A DNA stretch of 64,000 nt, from NCBI GenBank assembly GCA_026169815.1, contig JAPFDT010000001.1:1-64000 (forward strand), given 5' to 3'. Made by a program: the position numbers and the translations under genes. The notes under the pieces were generated by a model. The model was given only the letters and a program-made list of their open reading frames with translations. It was not told where the DNA came from and ran no database searches. The stretch's first letter is position 1, and each line of letters begins with the position of its first letter. This document shows, in pieces, positions 9,615-20,502 of this stretch. The DNA comes from Pseudogracilibacillus sp. (GTDB lineage: Bacteria; Bacillota; Bacilli; Bacillales; Amphibacillaceae).

Positions 9615-11258
9615 TTACGATTTTGCTGCTTGAGCAACCGAAAGAATGTCTGGACTTGTTCTTATTTCAATAACAAAAGTTTTATCACTTGCTAAAGCAG
9701 CTTCAAACGCTTGGGGAAACTGATTATTTTTAGTCACTGTTGCACCATGACAACCATATAATTTTGCCATCTCCACAAAATCAGGATTCGTTAATGGTGT
9801 GGAAATAACTCTTCCTGGAAAATGTATTTCTTGGTGATTTCTTATCGTTCCAAACATATTATTGTTAACAACGACAGCAATTACTTTTATATTTTCACGG
9901 ACAGCTGTTTCTAATTCTTGTGCTGTCATCATAAAGCCCCCATCACCAGAAAATGAAATCACAGTATCATTGGGACGCGCTACTTTTACCCCTAACGCTG
10001 CTGGCAGACCATACCCCATCGCTCCAGATGTTGGTCCAATATATTGCTTCTTATCTGTGTACTTAAAGTATCTAGCTAACCAACCATAAAAATTCCCTGC
10101 ATCACTCGTTAAAACGCTATTGTCTGAAATCATCTCCATTAGATTTGCAATAACATCATTCATTTCTGCATAAGACGTATCCCCATCTGCTGCTGGAACT
10201 GTCGAATGTGTTACATAAGCTTCACGTTGTTTTTTTACAAAAGCTTGTCTTGTATCATCTGTATTATTTTCTAAAAATGGTAATGCTTTTTGTAAGAACA
10301 GCTTCATATCTGACACGATAGCTTGATCAACTGGATAAGACTTGCCAATAGATCCTGCATCAATATCAACTTGAATAATCTCCGTATTTTCACCAATTAA
10401 TGTATAATCCATCGTCGACACCTGAGATAAACGCGTCCCTAATACTAAAACGACATCTGCTACTTTAATTTGTTGCAACAAATTAGGATTTGCTCCGAAG
10501 CCTAGCCATCCAGCGTAATTTTCATGGTAGTTATCCATTATATTAAAACGACGGAACGCTGAAACTACTGGAACTTGTAAACGTTCTGCCAGTAAAATCA
10601 ATTCTTCCTGCGCTTCTGAAGCGATAACACCTCCACCAGCAATAATAAATGGGCGTTCTGCTTGTTGAACTTTTGCAATCGCCTCTTGTACCGTTTGTTC
10701 ACTAGCTTCTGGAAGTTGAACAGCAGGCTTTTTACCTGGCTTATATACCGCTTTATCTTCTAACATGTCATGTGGCAAAGATACAACTACGGGACCAGGA
10801 CGCCCTGATCTTGCTTCATAAAATGCTTGGTGTAATAATTCAGGAATCCGGTTAACATCTTTTATTTCAATTGCCTTTTTACATAAATGACTGAAATATG
10901 CTTCAAAATCCACTTCTTGGAAGGCTTCTCTACCTAAAAATGAACGTTCTACCTGACCAATTAGAGCAACTAACGGAGTTGAATCCTGCATCGCAGTATG
11001 AAGACCAATAGATAAATTCGTCGCACCTGGTCCCCTTGTCGCCATACAAACCCCTACATCTCCTGTAGCCTTAGCATAAGCCTCCGCCATAAATGAGGCT
11101 CCACCCTCATGTCTTGTAGAAATTAGATCGATAGTAGAATGTTCATATAAACCATCGATAACGCCTAAATAGCTTTCGCCCGGAACACAAAATGCTTTCG
11201 TAACATTCTCTTTCTCCAGTACTTTTACGACGATATGTCCACCTAACATCTTTTCCAT
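9615..11258 (-). CDS. Acetolactate-synthase-like thiamine-diphosphate enzyme, catalytic subunit
   Basis: This 547-residue protein has the three-domain TPP enzyme fold. The catalytic glutamate lies in RHEGGASFMAEAYA near residue 50. GQVERSFLGREAFQEVD near residue 110 is the acetohydroxyacid-synthase loop. The TPP/Mg motif is GDGGFMMTAQE...NNN near residue 440. The reaction would be condensation of two 2-oxoacids, usually pyruvate to acetolactate. There is no small regulatory subunit, no ilv or als genes and no alsD next to it, so neither a biosynthetic IlvB nor an AlsS role is supported by context. A related TPP-dependent lyase or oxidase is possible. Confidence 0.8.
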   Translation of the reverse strand: MEKMLGGHIVVKVLEKENVTKAFCVPGESYLGVIDGLYEHSTIDLISTRHEGGASFMAEAYAKATGDVGVCMATRGPGATNLSIGLHTAMQDSTPLVALIGQVERSFLGREAFQEVDFEAYFSHLCKKAIEIKDVNRIPELLHQAFYEARSGRPGPVVVSLPHDMLEDKAVYKPGKKPAVQLPEASEQTVQEAIAKVQQAERPFIIAGGGVIASEAQEELILLAERLQVPVVSAFRRFNIMDNYHENYAGWLGFGANPNLLQQIKVADVVLVLGTRLSQVSTMDYTLIGENTEIIQVDIDAGSIGKSYPVDQAIVSDMKLFLQKALPFLENNTDDTRQAFVKKQREAYVTHSTVPAADGDTSYAEMNDVIANLMEMISDNSVLTSDAGNFYGWLARYFKYTDKKQYIGPTSGAMGYGLPAALGVKVARPNDTVISFSGDGGFMMTAQELETAVRENIKVIAVVVNNNMFGTIRNHQEIHFPGRVISTPLTNPDFVEMAKLYGCHGATVTKNNQFPQAFEAALASDKTFVIEIRTSPDILSVAQAAKS

Positions 11259-11385
11259 TTACCTTCCTCCATTTATTAAACATAGTTAAGTAATCTTTCA
11301 TTTCCCTTCTGCAAACTGTTCCTAACCTAATTGTATCATTAGGCAATCATTATATATTCATTACAAAAAATCTAATTACAAATAA

Positions 11386-11423
11386 AAACAGTGTTAGTGA
11401 TTTTTCTATCACTAACACTGTTC
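11386..11423 (-). terminator. Terminator of the PAP2 phosphatase gene
   Basis: A 13-bp perfect stem (ACAGTGTTAGTGA / TCACTAACACTGT) is followed by TTTTATTT on the minus strand, 25 bases after the 11448 stop. Confidence 0.92.
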
Positions 11424-11447
11424 AACAAACTTATATATTTTCTTAAA

Positions 11448-12161
11448 TTATCGATGTAAATACGTAAAATAACCTGACGAACGTTTCGGTTGATAAAAGA
11501 AATATAAACATAAAAAGAACCAACTAATCGACACAACAAAAGCGCCTAACACATCCGTCACAAAATGTGCATCCAACATTATGCGGCTTAACGCAACAGA
11601 GACAAGTAGCACAATATAAACAATCGTTGAAATTACTTTAAGCGACATCCTTCGAATCGCATAAATGGATAAATAAATTAAAAATAAGAAAAGAATCGTT
11701 GCCCGCATCGTATGCCCACTCGGAAAACTGTACGATTGCAATTCAAATGAATAATTAAATACCTCAATAAACTTCGCCTCATCACCCGGACGTGCACGCT
11801 GTACTAACATTTTCAATCCTAAGTTCAGCGCAACCCCACCAACTGACACGACAAAAAAGAAAAAGAAATGTCTCCAACTACGTTTAATTAATAACACTAG
11901 CCCAACTAACACAGTTACAATCATAATAATCTCACTCGATCCAATAACAGAAGCTATTTCCATCAACTTCTGCAACCAAGCAGCATTATTAGAATCCGCC
12001 CAATAGGCTACTGTCTCATCCATAACAAAACCAGAATTACCTGACGTAATAAACACAACCATTAAAAACAAAAAGAAAAATATTCCTGACGCTATTAAAA
12101 AACTTTTATTTCGTGAATTCATTTTCATCCATACCCCATATCTATTTTTGTTGCATACCAT
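11448..12161 (-). CDS. PAP2-superfamily membrane phosphatase
   Basis: This is a membrane phosphatase of the phosphatidic acid phosphatase type 2 family. The three active-site motifs are complete and in order: KMLVQRARP, PSGHT, and SRIMLDAHFVTD. About six transmembrane segments surround them, with the active site expected on the outer face. Candidate substrates are undecaprenyl pyrophosphate, phosphatidylglycerophosphate or diacylglycerol pyrophosphate. The ORF-track start gives 237 residues; the in-frame ATG at MKMNSRNKS, 11 codons later, is more family-like and better spaced from GGGG. It is a single gene. Confidence 0.88.
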   Translation of the reverse strand: MVCNKNRYGVWMKMNSRNKSFLIASGIFFFLFLMVVFITSGNSGFVMDETVAYWADSNNAAWLQKLMEIASVIGSSEIIMIVTVLVGLVLLIKRSWRHFFFFFVVSVGGVALNLGLKMLVQRARPGDEAKFIEVFNYSFELQSYSFPSGHTMRATILFLFLIYLSIYAIRRMSLKVISTIVYIVLLVSVALSRIMLDAHFVTDVLGAFVVSISWFFLCLYFFYQPKRSSGYFTYLHR

Positions 12162-12360
12162 TTCATTATTTTACAAGATTATTGAAGGATATACAATGTT
12201 TAATATGTTACATTTTAATGATAACTAGATTTACGGATACTTAACTTTATAATTTTTGTTTTATTTACTTTCTCATTACGAAAACCTTATAAAAATAACT
12301 TATCCATTATTTCTTTGCATATTTTAATATTCATTATATAATAGATTTTGAAACTTATTT

Positions 12361-12433
12361 GGGGCATTAGCTCAGTTGGGAGAGTGCCTGCGTGGCACGC
12401 AGGAGGTCGTCGGTTCAAGCCCGACATGCTCCA
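12361..12433 (+). tRNA. tRNA-Ala(GGC)
   Basis: It folds as a complete cloverleaf: acceptor GGGGCAT/ATGCTCC with one G-T pair, D-arm GCTC...GAGT, anticodon stem CCTGC/GCAGG with loop GTGGCAC (anticodon GGC, alanine), T-arm GTCGG TTCAAGC CCGAC, discriminator A. CCA is not encoded. It is the attachment site of the island that follows: its last 34 bases are repeated at the island's far end. Confidence 0.97.
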
Positions 12434-12436
12434 TCA
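12389..12436 (+). repeat. Left attachment repeat inside tRNA-Ala
   Basis: Bases 12400-12436 are identical to 21992-22028 (37 bp), and the match extends to 48 bp with one mismatch (12389-12436 versus 21981-22028). It covers the anticodon arm, T arm and acceptor 3' strand, the usual core for tyrosine-integrase attachment. Confidence 0.9.
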
Positions 12437-12440
12437 TAAG

Positions 12441-12477
12441 AAAACACCTACAGATTAAGGTTTGTAGGTGTTTTTTT
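12441..12477 (+). terminator. Terminator after tRNA-Ala
   Basis: ACACCTACA...TTTGTAGGTGT is followed by seven T on the plus strand. A diverged copy of this same terminator follows the truncated tRNA at the right end (22036-22068). The remaining 12478-12838 stretch is AT-rich with no gene that can be supported. Confidence 0.88.
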
Positions 12478-12838
12478 GTTATTTAATTTAATCTAGATTA
12501 ATAGAATAGATTTCTTAGAATCTCTAGCTGTTCTTAAAATAAATCAATAATAACATAAAAGATATCGTAAACGATTAATATTTTCTGATATTAACGTTTT
12601 GAGAAATACCAAGATGAATTTCATATATAATCAATCATGCTCAATCCAGCTATATCAATACTTCGCTATTTTATAAATGGATAAAGATTGATTAAAATTG
12701 ACTGAATTTAATAGTACTTGAACCAAAACGACGGATGTGAGTTGAATACAATATTAAACATTCTATTTAATTTTAGTCCAACGAGAAATTAGATTTTTAA
12801 TCTTAAGCAAAGGCGCTCGTTACCTGAATAAAGACTCT

Positions 12839-13606
12839 TTATTCAAATACAACCATTTCTCCAACATCTATAAATCCAAATCGTTTATAAATGTTTTTTC
12901 CGTCATCTGAAGCCTGTAATACAACTGGTTTCTCTTTGTCATTTGTTTGATTTAAAAGAAATTGAAACATTTCACTACCCAATCCTTTACCCCGAAAATT
13001 CTCTTTTGTCATCACATCGTAAATTCCATAACTATCCTCACTTTTTATTAATAAACCAGTAGTTACAGCCACTTTGTCTATGCATCCAATAAACAATTGA
13101 GTGTCTAAACCTAACTTTTTTTGTGAAAACTTATTAAAATAATCTTCTAAGGCATATTGCTCTGGTGTACCTTCAAATAGGCTTATAAACACCTCAATAT
13201 ATTTTGATAGTTCTTCCTTACTTTTCACTTGTGTGATAGTTAGTTGATGGGAAACTCTTTGCCCCACATAAAGCGTATTATCAAGTTTCATCATCACATT
13301 TCGTTCCGCCTCGTTTAAGCCATACTCTTGAATAAGGCTTGTCCAATCATCACTTATGTGACTATCATCCATCCAAATACTAAAGGGATACTCTTTTTTA
13401 TAAAAATAATCTAGTCCCTGTCTAACTTTGGATACATTTTTAATATTTGGGTTCTTTGACACTAATATATTAAACGTATCAGTGGGAACTTCTGTATTCG
13501 CTAAAATGAAATCTTCTTCATTTATCAGTTCTCCACTAACTGCTTTAGTAAATAATTTTAATTTTTCTTCGAGATTATTTATAACTAATTGTTGATCTGT
13601 AATCAT
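12839..13606 (-). CDS. GNAT-family N-acetyltransferase
   Basis: This 255-residue protein has a C-terminal GNAT domain. The acetyl-CoA loop is MTKENFRGKGLGSEMFQFLL near residue 200, followed by the closing block ASDDGKNIYKRFGF. The N-terminal half, with FSIWMDDS, is like the extra domain of two-part GNAT proteins that modify amino groups on small molecules or proteins. The substrate is unknown. A GGTG site precedes the ATG. It lies inside the island between the tRNA and the split radC, as cargo, and reads toward the tRNA. Confidence 0.82.
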   Translation of the reverse strand: MITDQQLVINNLEEKLKLFTKAVSGELINEEDFILANTEVPTDTFNILVSKNPNIKNVSKVRQGLDYFYKKEYPFSIWMDDSHISDDWTSLIQEYGLNEAERNVMMKLDNTLYVGQRVSHQLTITQVKSKEELSKYIEVFISLFEGTPEQYALEDYFNKFSQKKLGLDTQLFIGCIDKVAVTTGLLIKSEDSYGIYDVMTKENFRGKGLGSEMFQFLLNQTNDKEKPVVLQASDDGKNIYKRFGFIDVGEMVVFE

Positions 13607-14078
13607 TTTTTTGCACCTTTCTATTTAATTAAGAGCTCTCAGTTTTATTATAGCGCAAATTAAATTATAAAAGAACAATGTTCACAGGATTTATATCCTC
13701 CCATAATTTTCAGAAAACATTAAGAGTACTTATTTTCTTTCTTCAACAATATGGCCAGTTTGCTGAAGAATGTTTTTATTAAAATCACTTAAATTTGTAC
13801 AATAAGCATAACATTCTCGGCGCCACAACCAATGAATTCATAGTTATGATTATTCAAAAACTTTGAAATGGTAAATAGTCTATCATTCACTGATACATTT
13901 ACTGTCATTAAGTGATAAATAGACATCACTTGTGATACATTTTTTGGTGGTAATTTGTTTCTGCAATGACATGAAGGTAAAAATTGTTCTTCCATTTACG
14001 AATTGATAAGAGCTTATTAAATATTTCTCTTTTAACCCGTAATATATCTTGAAGAAAAAAGGGAATGTTTCTCCCTTT
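13607..14078. other. Gap without a supportable gene
   Basis: This 470-base AT-rich stretch lies between the GNAT gene and the 3' end of the split radC. The only ORF of note is 13789-13995 on the minus strand (68 codons), with no ribosome binding site and no recognisable motif. It may be a decayed gene of the island. Confidence 0.5.
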
Positions 14079-14222
14079 TTAAAAATATCCTTTCTCTTTT
14101 AAACTGGTAAATTTGTTATTACTGCTTACTATTAAATGGTCAAGCACCTCAATTCCTAGTAGTTTTCCCGCTTCTACTAATCTTTTTGTAACGTTTATAT
14201 CTTCTATCGATGGTGGTGGATC
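14079..14222 (-). pseudogene. radC: radC-like gene, 3' fragment
   Basis: Reading from GAT at 14222 to the TAA at 14079 gives the C-terminal end of a RadC/JAB-domain protein: [15 protein letters not shown], then [15 protein letters not shown] and a final LKEKGYF. The missing upstream half of the motif (AIVHPREVF...AHQHPSGD) lies 6.3 kb away at 20516-20605 in the same orientation. The gene is therefore cut between HPSGD and PPPS. Confidence 0.88.
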
Positions 14223-14342
14223 ATATCAATAGTAATGTGTAAAAAACACTATAAAAGTAAACCTTTTACTTTAACTACATGTATTCAACGCATACTCATC
14301 AAATCGGAAATATAACGATAAAAAGAAACTTTATTCAAATTT

Positions 14343-14370
14343 TAAAGGGATAACAAATGTTATCCCTTTC
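14343..14370 (-). terminator. Hairpin after cadA
   Basis: The perfect 11-bp palindromic stem AAAGGGATAAC/GTTATCCCTTT lies 18 bases after the cadA stop. The following T run is short and interrupted, so termination strength is uncertain. Confidence 0.65.
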
Positions 14371-14387
14371 TTCTTTAAACAAAATTT

Positions 14388-16520
14388 TTATTCTTTACTT
14401 TTCAATAACCTTAAACTGTTTAGTGTTACAAGTAATGTTGCTCCCATATCGGAAAATATCGCTATCCATAGCGTTAACCAACCAGGTATAACTAACAGCA
14501 ATGCCACTAATTTAATTACTAATGAGAAGGTAATATTTTGTTTTATAATCGTCAAAGCCTTACGGCTTAAATTAATGGTATACGGTAATTGTCTTAAATC
14601 ATCTGACATTAAAGCAATATCAGCTGTTTCTAGTGCTGTATCAGTTCCAGCACCACCCATTGCCACACCAACAGTGGAAGCTGCAAGAGCAGGTGCATCA
14701 TTCACGCCATCTCCAACCATTCCCACACTTTTATGCTTTCCACGAAGTTCTTTAATGAAATTCAATTTATCTTCTGGAAGCAAATCTGCTTTAATATCTG
14801 AAACACCAACTTGTTTTCCAATCTCTACTGCTGTCCTTTGGTTATCACCTGTCAGCATCACTGTTTCAATTCCAATGCTGTTCAATTTACTGATGACATC
14901 TTTTGATGTTTCTCTTATTTCATCTGCCACTGCAATAAGAGAAAGGATTTCTTGTTCTGTTCCTAACACCATGACTGTTTTTCCCTGCGTCTGCATTTCA
15001 ATAATCTGTCGTTCTTGATTCCTTTCAATGCTTCCATGTACTTCTTCAAAAAGATTTGGACTACCTACATAATATAATTCATTATTTACTTTTGCTTTTA
15101 CGCCTTTACCTGTAATAGATTGAAAATCTTCAACCAATACTCCATTAAAGTCCAAACTGTTTTCTTCTGCTTTTCTCATAATTGCTGAAGCAAGTGGATG
15201 CTGTGATCCCTTTTCAATAGCTGCTGTAATAGTCATTAATTCATTTTCATTTCTACTATACGTTATAATGTCCGTTACGGCTGGAACACCTTTTGTTAAT
15301 GTTCCAGTTTTATCGAAAGCAATTGTTTTTAGAGCTCCTGCTTCTTCCAAGTGGATGCCACCTTTAATTAAAACACCATTTTTAGCTGCATTTCCTATTG
15401 CAGTAACTACGGCAACAGGTGTTGAAACAACTAGAGCACAAGGACAACCAACTACTAACACAGCCAAGCCTTGATAGACCCACATGCTCCAATCAGCTCC
15501 AAATAGTAAAGGGGGAACAACAGCGATTAAAAGAGCCAAGACGACAATAGCTGGTGTATAGTACTGTGCAAATCTATCGACAAACGCTTGAGAAGGTGCT
15601 CGTTCTGCTTGGGCTTCTTCTACCAAATGAATGATTTTTGATATCGTGGTATCTTCTACCTTTTTTGTTACTTTTACTTCTAGTAATCCTTCCTCATTCA
15701 ATGTTCCTGCAAAGACTTCATCACCAACAGTTTTGGTTGCTGGAACACTTTCTCCTGTAATGGCAGCCTGATTTAATGTCGATATACCCTGAATAACTGT
15801 TCCATCCATCGCTAACTTTTGACCAGGTTTTACGATCATAATATCGCCCACTAGAATATCTTCAACGTGTACTTGCATTTCTTCATTTCCACGACGAATT
15901 AGGGCTTCTTTTGGAGCAATATCCATCAACGATTCAATGGATTGTCTAGCCTTATCTACTGAATATCGCTCTAACGCTTCGCTTATAGCGAACAGGATAA
16001 CAACCATTGCCCCTTCTCCCCATTGACCTATCACCGCAGCTCCTAGAATGGCAATAGTCATTAGCGTATTCATATCGAACTTAAATCTGCTTAAATTTTT
16101 AAATCCTTTAATAAATAATGAATATCCACCAATTAAGATGGCTGCTGCAAAACCAATCGTTGGAAGAATATGACCTTCCCCATATTGCTCACCCAACAAC
16201 CAACTCATAACAAGCAATATAGCTGAGATATAAACTTTAATATTTGCTTTCTGTTTCCAAAACGATTCACGTTCTATTTTTTGTTCTTTTTCATCTCGAA
16301 TCTTTAAATTTTCAAAAGCACCTGCTTTTTCTAATTCCTCAATCGTTGTACTTCCGTGAACATAGATTTTAGATGCCCCAAAGTTTACTTTAGCATCTTC
16401 AACTCCTTGTAATCCTTTTACGTTATTTTCAAAGATATTTGCACAGCTTGTACAGGTAAATCCCTGAACTCGATAAGCTTTCATTTCTTGTTCCGATAAT
16501 TTTGCTTGTTGATCAGACAT
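14388..16520 (-). CDS. cadA: Heavy-metal P1B-type ATPase, Cd/Zn/Pb exporter
   Basis: CadA pumps Cd(II), Zn(II) and Pb(II) out of the cell using ATP. The 710-residue protein starts with one metal-binding domain (TCTSC, Cys23 and Cys26). The membrane metal site CPC is at 359-361, the phosphorylation motif DKTGT at 403-407, then the HP motif (GSQHPLA) and the hinge [15 protein letters not shown] of the actuator domain is near 255. Its start overlaps the cadC stop by eight bases, forming one CadC-controlled operon. All catalytic motifs are intact. It is the passenger of the Tn554-like element. Confidence 0.96.
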   Translation of the reverse strand: MSDQQAKLSEQEMKAYRVQGFTCTSCANIFENNVKGLQGVEDAKVNFGASKIYVHGSTTIEELEKAGAFENLKIRDEKEQKIERESFWKQKANIKVYISAILLVMSWLLGEQYGEGHILPTIGFAAAILIGGYSLFIKGFKNLSRFKFDMNTLMTIAILGAAVIGQWGEGAMVVILFAISEALERYSVDKARQSIESLMDIAPKEALIRRGNEEMQVHVEDILVGDIMIVKPGQKLAMDGTVIQGISTLNQAAITGESVPATKTVGDEVFAGTLNEEGLLEVKVTKKVEDTTISKIIHLVEEAQAERAPSQAFVDRFAQYYTPAIVVLALLIAVVPPLLFGADWSMWVYQGLAVLVVGCPCALVVSTPVAVVTAIGNAAKNGVLIKGGIHLEEAGALKTIAFDKTGTLTKGVPAVTDIITYSRNENELMTITAAIEKGSQHPLASAIMRKAEENSLDFNGVLVEDFQSITGKGVKAKVNNELYYVGSPNLFEEVHGSIERNQERQIIEMQTQGKTVMVLGTEQEILSLIAVADEIRETSKDVISKLNSIGIETVMLTGDNQRTAVEIGKQVGVSDIKADLLPEDKLNFIKELRGKHKSVGMVGDGVNDAPALAASTVGVAMGGAGTDTALETADIALMSDDLRQLPYTINLSRKALTIIKQNITFSLVIKLVALLLVIPGWLTLWIAIFSDMGATLLVTLNSLRLLKSKE

Positions 16521-16881
16521 TTACTTTTCCTTCTTTCTCATGTTTTAATGCATTAACAAATAACTGTTCAACATGGTCATCATCCAGCGAATAAAACGCT
16601 AATCTTCCTTCTTTTCTAAACTTAACAACCCCTTGCGTATGAAGCGTGCGTAAGTGGTGGGAAGCATTTGCGACCGTGACATCAATAATATTTGCTATAT
16701 CACAAACACATAACTCTTCACCTTTTAACAAGGCAAAGGTAATTTTCGCCCTATTTTCTTCCGCAATAGCTTTAAATAATTGGGCAACACTAGAAATGTC
16801 TTCTTTCTCTAATTCTCTTTGTATTCGATTAACTTTTTCTTCATCATAACAATAAATTTCACAAGCATCTTTATTATTCAT
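16513..16881 (-). CDS. cadC: ArsR/SmtB-family metal-sensing repressor
   Basis: CadC is a winged-helix repressor that leaves DNA when Cd(II), Pb(II) or Bi(III) binds. The 122-residue protein keeps the full sensing cysteine set of plasmid pI258 CadC at identical positions: Cys7 and Cys11 (DACEIYC) and Cys58 and Cys60 (ELCVCD). The recognition helix is NASHHLRTL. It is first in the cadC-cadA operon, and a CadC-type palindrome lies upstream at 16945-16962. Confidence 0.96.
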   Translation of the reverse strand: MNNKDACEIYCYDEEKVNRIQRELEKEDISSVAQLFKAIAEENRAKITFALLKGEELCVCDIANIIDVTVANASHHLRTLHTQGVVKFRKEGRLAFYSLDDDHVEQLFVNALKHEKEGKVNV

Positions 16882-16900
16882 TTTCTCACTCCATTTCCAT

Positions 16901-16966
16901 TCAAGTCTCTACTTGATTATATTGTAGCCTTTCTACAAATAATATTCAAGTTAACACTTGAATGAA
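16901..16966 (-). promoter_or_regulatory. CadC operator region
   Basis: Two similar palindromes occur upstream of cadC: TTCAAGTTAACACTTGAA (16945-16962), very like the pI258 cad operator core, and CAAGTCTCTACTTG (16902-16915). Both have CAAGT/ACTTG arms with a 4-base centre. They are 43 bases apart, about four helical turns. Confidence 0.75.
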
Positions 16967-17013
16967 AGGGAGTTAGATTTCCAATTACGAACAAATAAGA
17001 AGTATAATCTAGC

Positions 17014-17379
17014 TTAAAACAACTTCCCATATAATTTTTGAACTTGATCTTTTAATTGTTTATTTTCGTCCTCTAATGCCTTTATACGGCTTTTTAGTGT
17101 CCTTATTAACACTTCCTCTGAACGAGGGCTTTTGCTTTGTTTACGGGGAATTAATTCACTTATTTGCATCCCTCTCAAAGTCTCAATTCTATTTCTAATG
17201 TCTTTCTTTTTGTAAAGCCACGACTTTGAAACATTTGCTTTTTCAGAAACAGAATTAAAGTTAATTTTCTCTTTTTTAATTACCATCTCTGATATGGTCT
17301 TTTCAACTCTAATTCTTGTTTTCTCTGACTTCTCTTTTGAAAGTTGAATTATAGCAGTTGTATTACTATTTTTTGTCAT
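17014..17379 (-). CDS. tnpC: Tn554-type transposition protein TnpC
   Basis: This 121-residue basic protein has a helix-turn-helix-like N-terminal half (INFNSVSEKANVSKSWLYKK) and a C-terminal coiled coil (RIKALEDENKQLKDQVQKLYGKLF). Tn554 TnpC is of the same size and affects orientation and frequency of transposition. It starts one base after the tnpB stop, so the genes are coupled. Confidence 0.88.
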   Translation of the reverse strand: MTKNSNTTAIIQLSKEKSEKTRIRVEKTISEMVIKKEKINFNSVSEKANVSKSWLYKKKDIRNRIETLRGMQISELIPRKQSKSPRSEEVLIRTLKSRIKALEDENKQLKDQVQKLYGKLF

Positions 17380-17380
17380 C

Positions 17381-19293
17381 TTAATTCGTCTCCTTTAAGG
17401 AATGAATAATCTGCTCTAACCTATTTTTAACACGTTCGTTAGTTTCAATCTGACGCTGCCATTGATTCTGTTTAGCCCTATTTAGTATTTCCTTAGTTCG
17501 GTCTAAGTGCTCCTCATGTTCATTTAAAAAACTCTTACTTGTACAGAAATTCGTACAAGTTAAACAAGCGTTAGCATGAGGACAAGGTCCTGCAATTACT
17601 GGTAAGCGACAGTAGCCGTTAGGAAGAGCTTGTGCATTGATATTCTTTTTAAACCATTGAAGATCTGTATTGTCAGCTTCACTATTATCTTCGCTTAACT
17701 CCAGAATGCTTCCGTTATTCGTCACCAAAGTCTCCTTGAATTTTGTGAACTCTTTTTTTAGAGTTTCATCAAAGATATGAGCATACCTTGCGGTCATTTC
17801 TGGTGATTCGTGACCTAAAAACTTTTGAACAATATGCTGTGGCACTCCGTTGTTTATCATTCTAGTACCAACAGTATGCCGAAAGGCATGAGCATGAAAT
17901 CGAAAAATTTCTCCCTTATTATCCGTTATCTTTTCTTCATAAGCTAATTCATTTAATTTCACTCTAAAGGTATCCTGCTTTAATGGAGAGCCGTCTTTTC
18001 TTGGAAATAAATACTCACAGCCATTATCAAAGTCATCAGCTACCCTTTGTTCCTGAACGAGTATCAATGCAGCAATTTCTTTAGATATGGGAATGATATG
18101 TTCTTTTTTCATTTTCCACTGATAATACTTCAAGAAGCAATCCCCTTCTTTATCCGTAATAACACTACCTTTTTTCAACGTACAAAGTTCACTGATACGC
18201 ATTCCGCATTCTTGAAGTACCATAACCATAGTAGCTATATAAGGTTCTAATTTATCTAATTTCCCGTTTAATTGTTCAAGTACATGTTCATCAATATAAC
18301 GTGGTTGTGCCTTCGGCACTTTAGGATAATCTTCTTGAAAGATAAGGATCTTAGAAGGAGAATCATTCCATTCAAACCTTTGAATAGTAGAGAAAAAACA
18401 TCTAAAGTAGATATTCGTCCAGTTACCGTACTTGGTTTTAAACCTTTTAAATTAATTTCATTTAAATATTGCTCAACTTCTTTTCTAGTTAATTGATGAA
18501 TCCTTCGTATACCTTTACAATTTTTGTTTATAAAATTAAAAAACTCTTTTAATCTTGATGCTGTATCAACAACATGAGAAAAGCTACGTGTATTTAACAT
18601 TAATTTACAATACCGCTTAACTAATTCTTTAAAATAATCATTTTCAAACCCCTTGAAATTGATTGTGTATTCATAGGATGTTGGATTTACCTTATCTTCC
18701 GATAATGAAAGTTTTCTTCGATTCCAAACATCTTTCTCCCATTCTTCGCCGTCAAAATAGAAATCCTCATAGAACTCCATAAACTGTTTAAGATTAGTAA
18801 CGTAGTAGGAGTTCGCATATACAGGAATTTTTTTTTGATTTATATCAAGCTTGTAATTTGTAGTCGTAGTTTTTACACCTTGTTCTGCTAAGTAAGTTCG
18901 GTATTCCGTCAAAGCTTTTTTTATAGGTACGTCAGTTATAGATCTAATGTCAGGATATTTTAAATTTAAAAATCCCAACATTCGGCTTATCACTGTTCCT
19001 TTTCTAATCCAAACAGATTTTGCATTCCAAGTTCCATTATTTAAGTGAACATAATAAAAATATTTTAATTCTGTTTTTAACCAGATGTTTTCTACTTTAT
19101 CAAAGTTTACCCAACGATTTTTTAACGAAGGATTCTTACTTAACTCTATCGCACTAGGATGTGGGCAGATTCTTATATCCCATCTATCTGCTGCCCAAAA
19201 CCCTTGTAAGACACTAGTCATATCCGCTATTTTTTTATTAATCTCTGTGCTAGTGACAAGCTTTCGATTTGTTGCAACGCTTGGAAATTTCAT
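17381..19293 (-). pseudogene. tnpB: Tn554-type transposase B, split by a frameshift
   Basis: Two overlapping ORFs (18268-19293, 341 aa; 17381-18319, 312 aa) together make one TnpB-like tyrosine recombinase of about 637 residues (630 in Tn554). Up to ISTLDVF the first frame is good; restoring one T in the TTTTTT run (plus-strand AAAAAA, 18393-18398) continues [11 protein letters not shown] and on into [10 protein letters not shown] of the second ORF. The C-terminal part has the recombinase residues: [15 protein letters not shown], and [15 protein letters not shown]. It is a deletion in a homopolymer: either a real mutation, a sequencing error, or slippage. Confidence 0.88.
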
Positions 19294-19295
19294 TT

Positions 19296-20381
19296 CTATT
19301 TTTCTCTCCCTTGTAGATACGCTTTATATTCATCTTTCATATCTTGATCTGAAAGATGAACGTACGTATCAAGTGTTGTTTGTACATGTGCATGACCTAA
19401 CCTTTTTTGTACGTAAGCAGCATCCCATCCACTTCTAATGAGTTCAGTGGCATGCGTATGACGTAACATATGGGCAGTGAAGGTAATCCCTGTCCGTTTT
19501 ACCAATCGCCTAATAAGGTCTAATACACTTTGGTATTTTAAAGGTTTCCCAAAATAAGATTCTTTGAGATTTATAAATATATAATCATGCTCTAAATCTT
19601 CTCCATATTCATGAACTAAATAATCGGTATATAAGGCCATTAATTCCTTGCTAACATCGATTGTTCGTTCTTTTCTAAGCTTAATATAAGCCCCGTTTCC
19701 ATTATGATCTCTTGGTGTGATATTAATCAGATTATCCCAAGGAGAAATATCTTCGATACGAAGAGATAATACCTCCCCAACCCGAAGTCCTCCTTCATAC
19801 ATAAGCATAATAAGCAGCTTATCTCTTTTTGTATGACATGCATCAATTATTGCTTTAACTTGTTTGTGTTCTAATACTTGTACAAGTTTCTTTTTGATCC
19901 TAAGCTTTAAAATATTTTTTTGATAAGATTTTCCTTTAGAAATATGGTGAAGAAATCCCTTGAAATTTCTTCCCCTTGCTTCTTTAGTCATATCTATAGC
20001 TTTAAAATCTCCTGTACGATTTAAATACTCTAAGAAACTAGTTACAGCATTAAGTATGGCATTAACAGATGTTTCTTCTCTTTTAGCCTTCTTTGGTTTT
20101 AAATCTATTACCTTTACATCCCCCGTCGGATTTCTTAACCATCCCACAAAGTTTGACATTTCCTCAAATTTTAAGTCTTCTAATTCAATTCCTCTCTGGC
20201 TCATAAATTCATAGAATAGCTTAAGATGGTAACAATATGTTTTAATCGTATTCGGTGCTTTTCCCGTATTATCCAAGTATTTTATGTATCTCTTAACCAG
20301 TTCTACCACTTCAAACTTTTTGTCTAGTAGTATGTATAATGGATATGGTTTTTCCTCCACAACTACTTTTTGAACTTTCAT
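19296..20381 (-). CDS. tnpA: Tn554-type transposase A (tyrosine recombinase)
   Basis: TnpA is one of two tyrosine recombinases that move Tn554-type elements without inverted repeats or target duplication. The 361-residue length equals Tn554 TnpA. The N-terminal SAM-like core-binding domain ([22 protein letters not shown]) is followed by the catalytic domain with Arg in [18 protein letters not shown], and [16 protein letters not shown], the last with the nucleophilic tyrosine. It lies about 130 bases from the transposon end and two bases before tnpB. Confidence 0.93.
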   Translation of the reverse strand: MKVQKVVVEEKPYPLYILLDKKFEVVELVKRYIKYLDNTGKAPNTIKTYCYHLKLFYEFMSQRGIELEDLKFEEMSNFVGWLRNPTGDVKVIDLKPKKAKREETSVNAILNAVTSFLEYLNRTGDFKAIDMTKEARGRNFKGFLHHISKGKSYQKNILKLRIKKKLVQVLEHKQVKAIIDACHTKRDKLLIMLMYEGGLRVGEVLSLRIEDISPWDNLINITPRDHNGNGAYIKLRKERTIDVSKELMALYTDYLVHEYGEDLEHDYIFINLKESYFGKPLKYQSVLDLIRRLVKRTGITFTAHMLRHTHATELIRSGWDAAYVQKRLGHAHVQTTLDTYVHLSDQDMKDEYKAYLQGREK

Positions 20382-20462
20382 TTCTCATCCTCCCTTAAAT
20401 ACTTTAACTCCTATAAATAATACCTACATATATTCATTAGTTAAAGCATTAAAATTAAAAAA

Positions 20463-20502
20463 TCCTAAACTTTGAATACTTAGAGTACTCTAGTTTAGGA
20501 TA
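20463..20502. repeat. Inverted repeat near the tnpA end of the transposon
   Basis: TCCTAAACT...AGTTTAGGA forms a 9-bp stem, with a smaller GAGTACTC palindrome in the loop, 15 bases inside the radC junction. It may be a recombinase or TnpC binding site, or a hairpin shielding tnpA from outside transcription. Confidence 0.6.

Noticed and set aside
13789-13995. 68-codon minus-strand ORF between GNAT and radC remnant
   Set aside because: There is no ribosome binding site, no motif and low-complexity surroundings; it is kept only as a note in the gap entry.
14575-15018. 147-codon plus-strand ORF inside cadA
   Set aside because: It is antisense to the conserved ATPase domain and has no own features.
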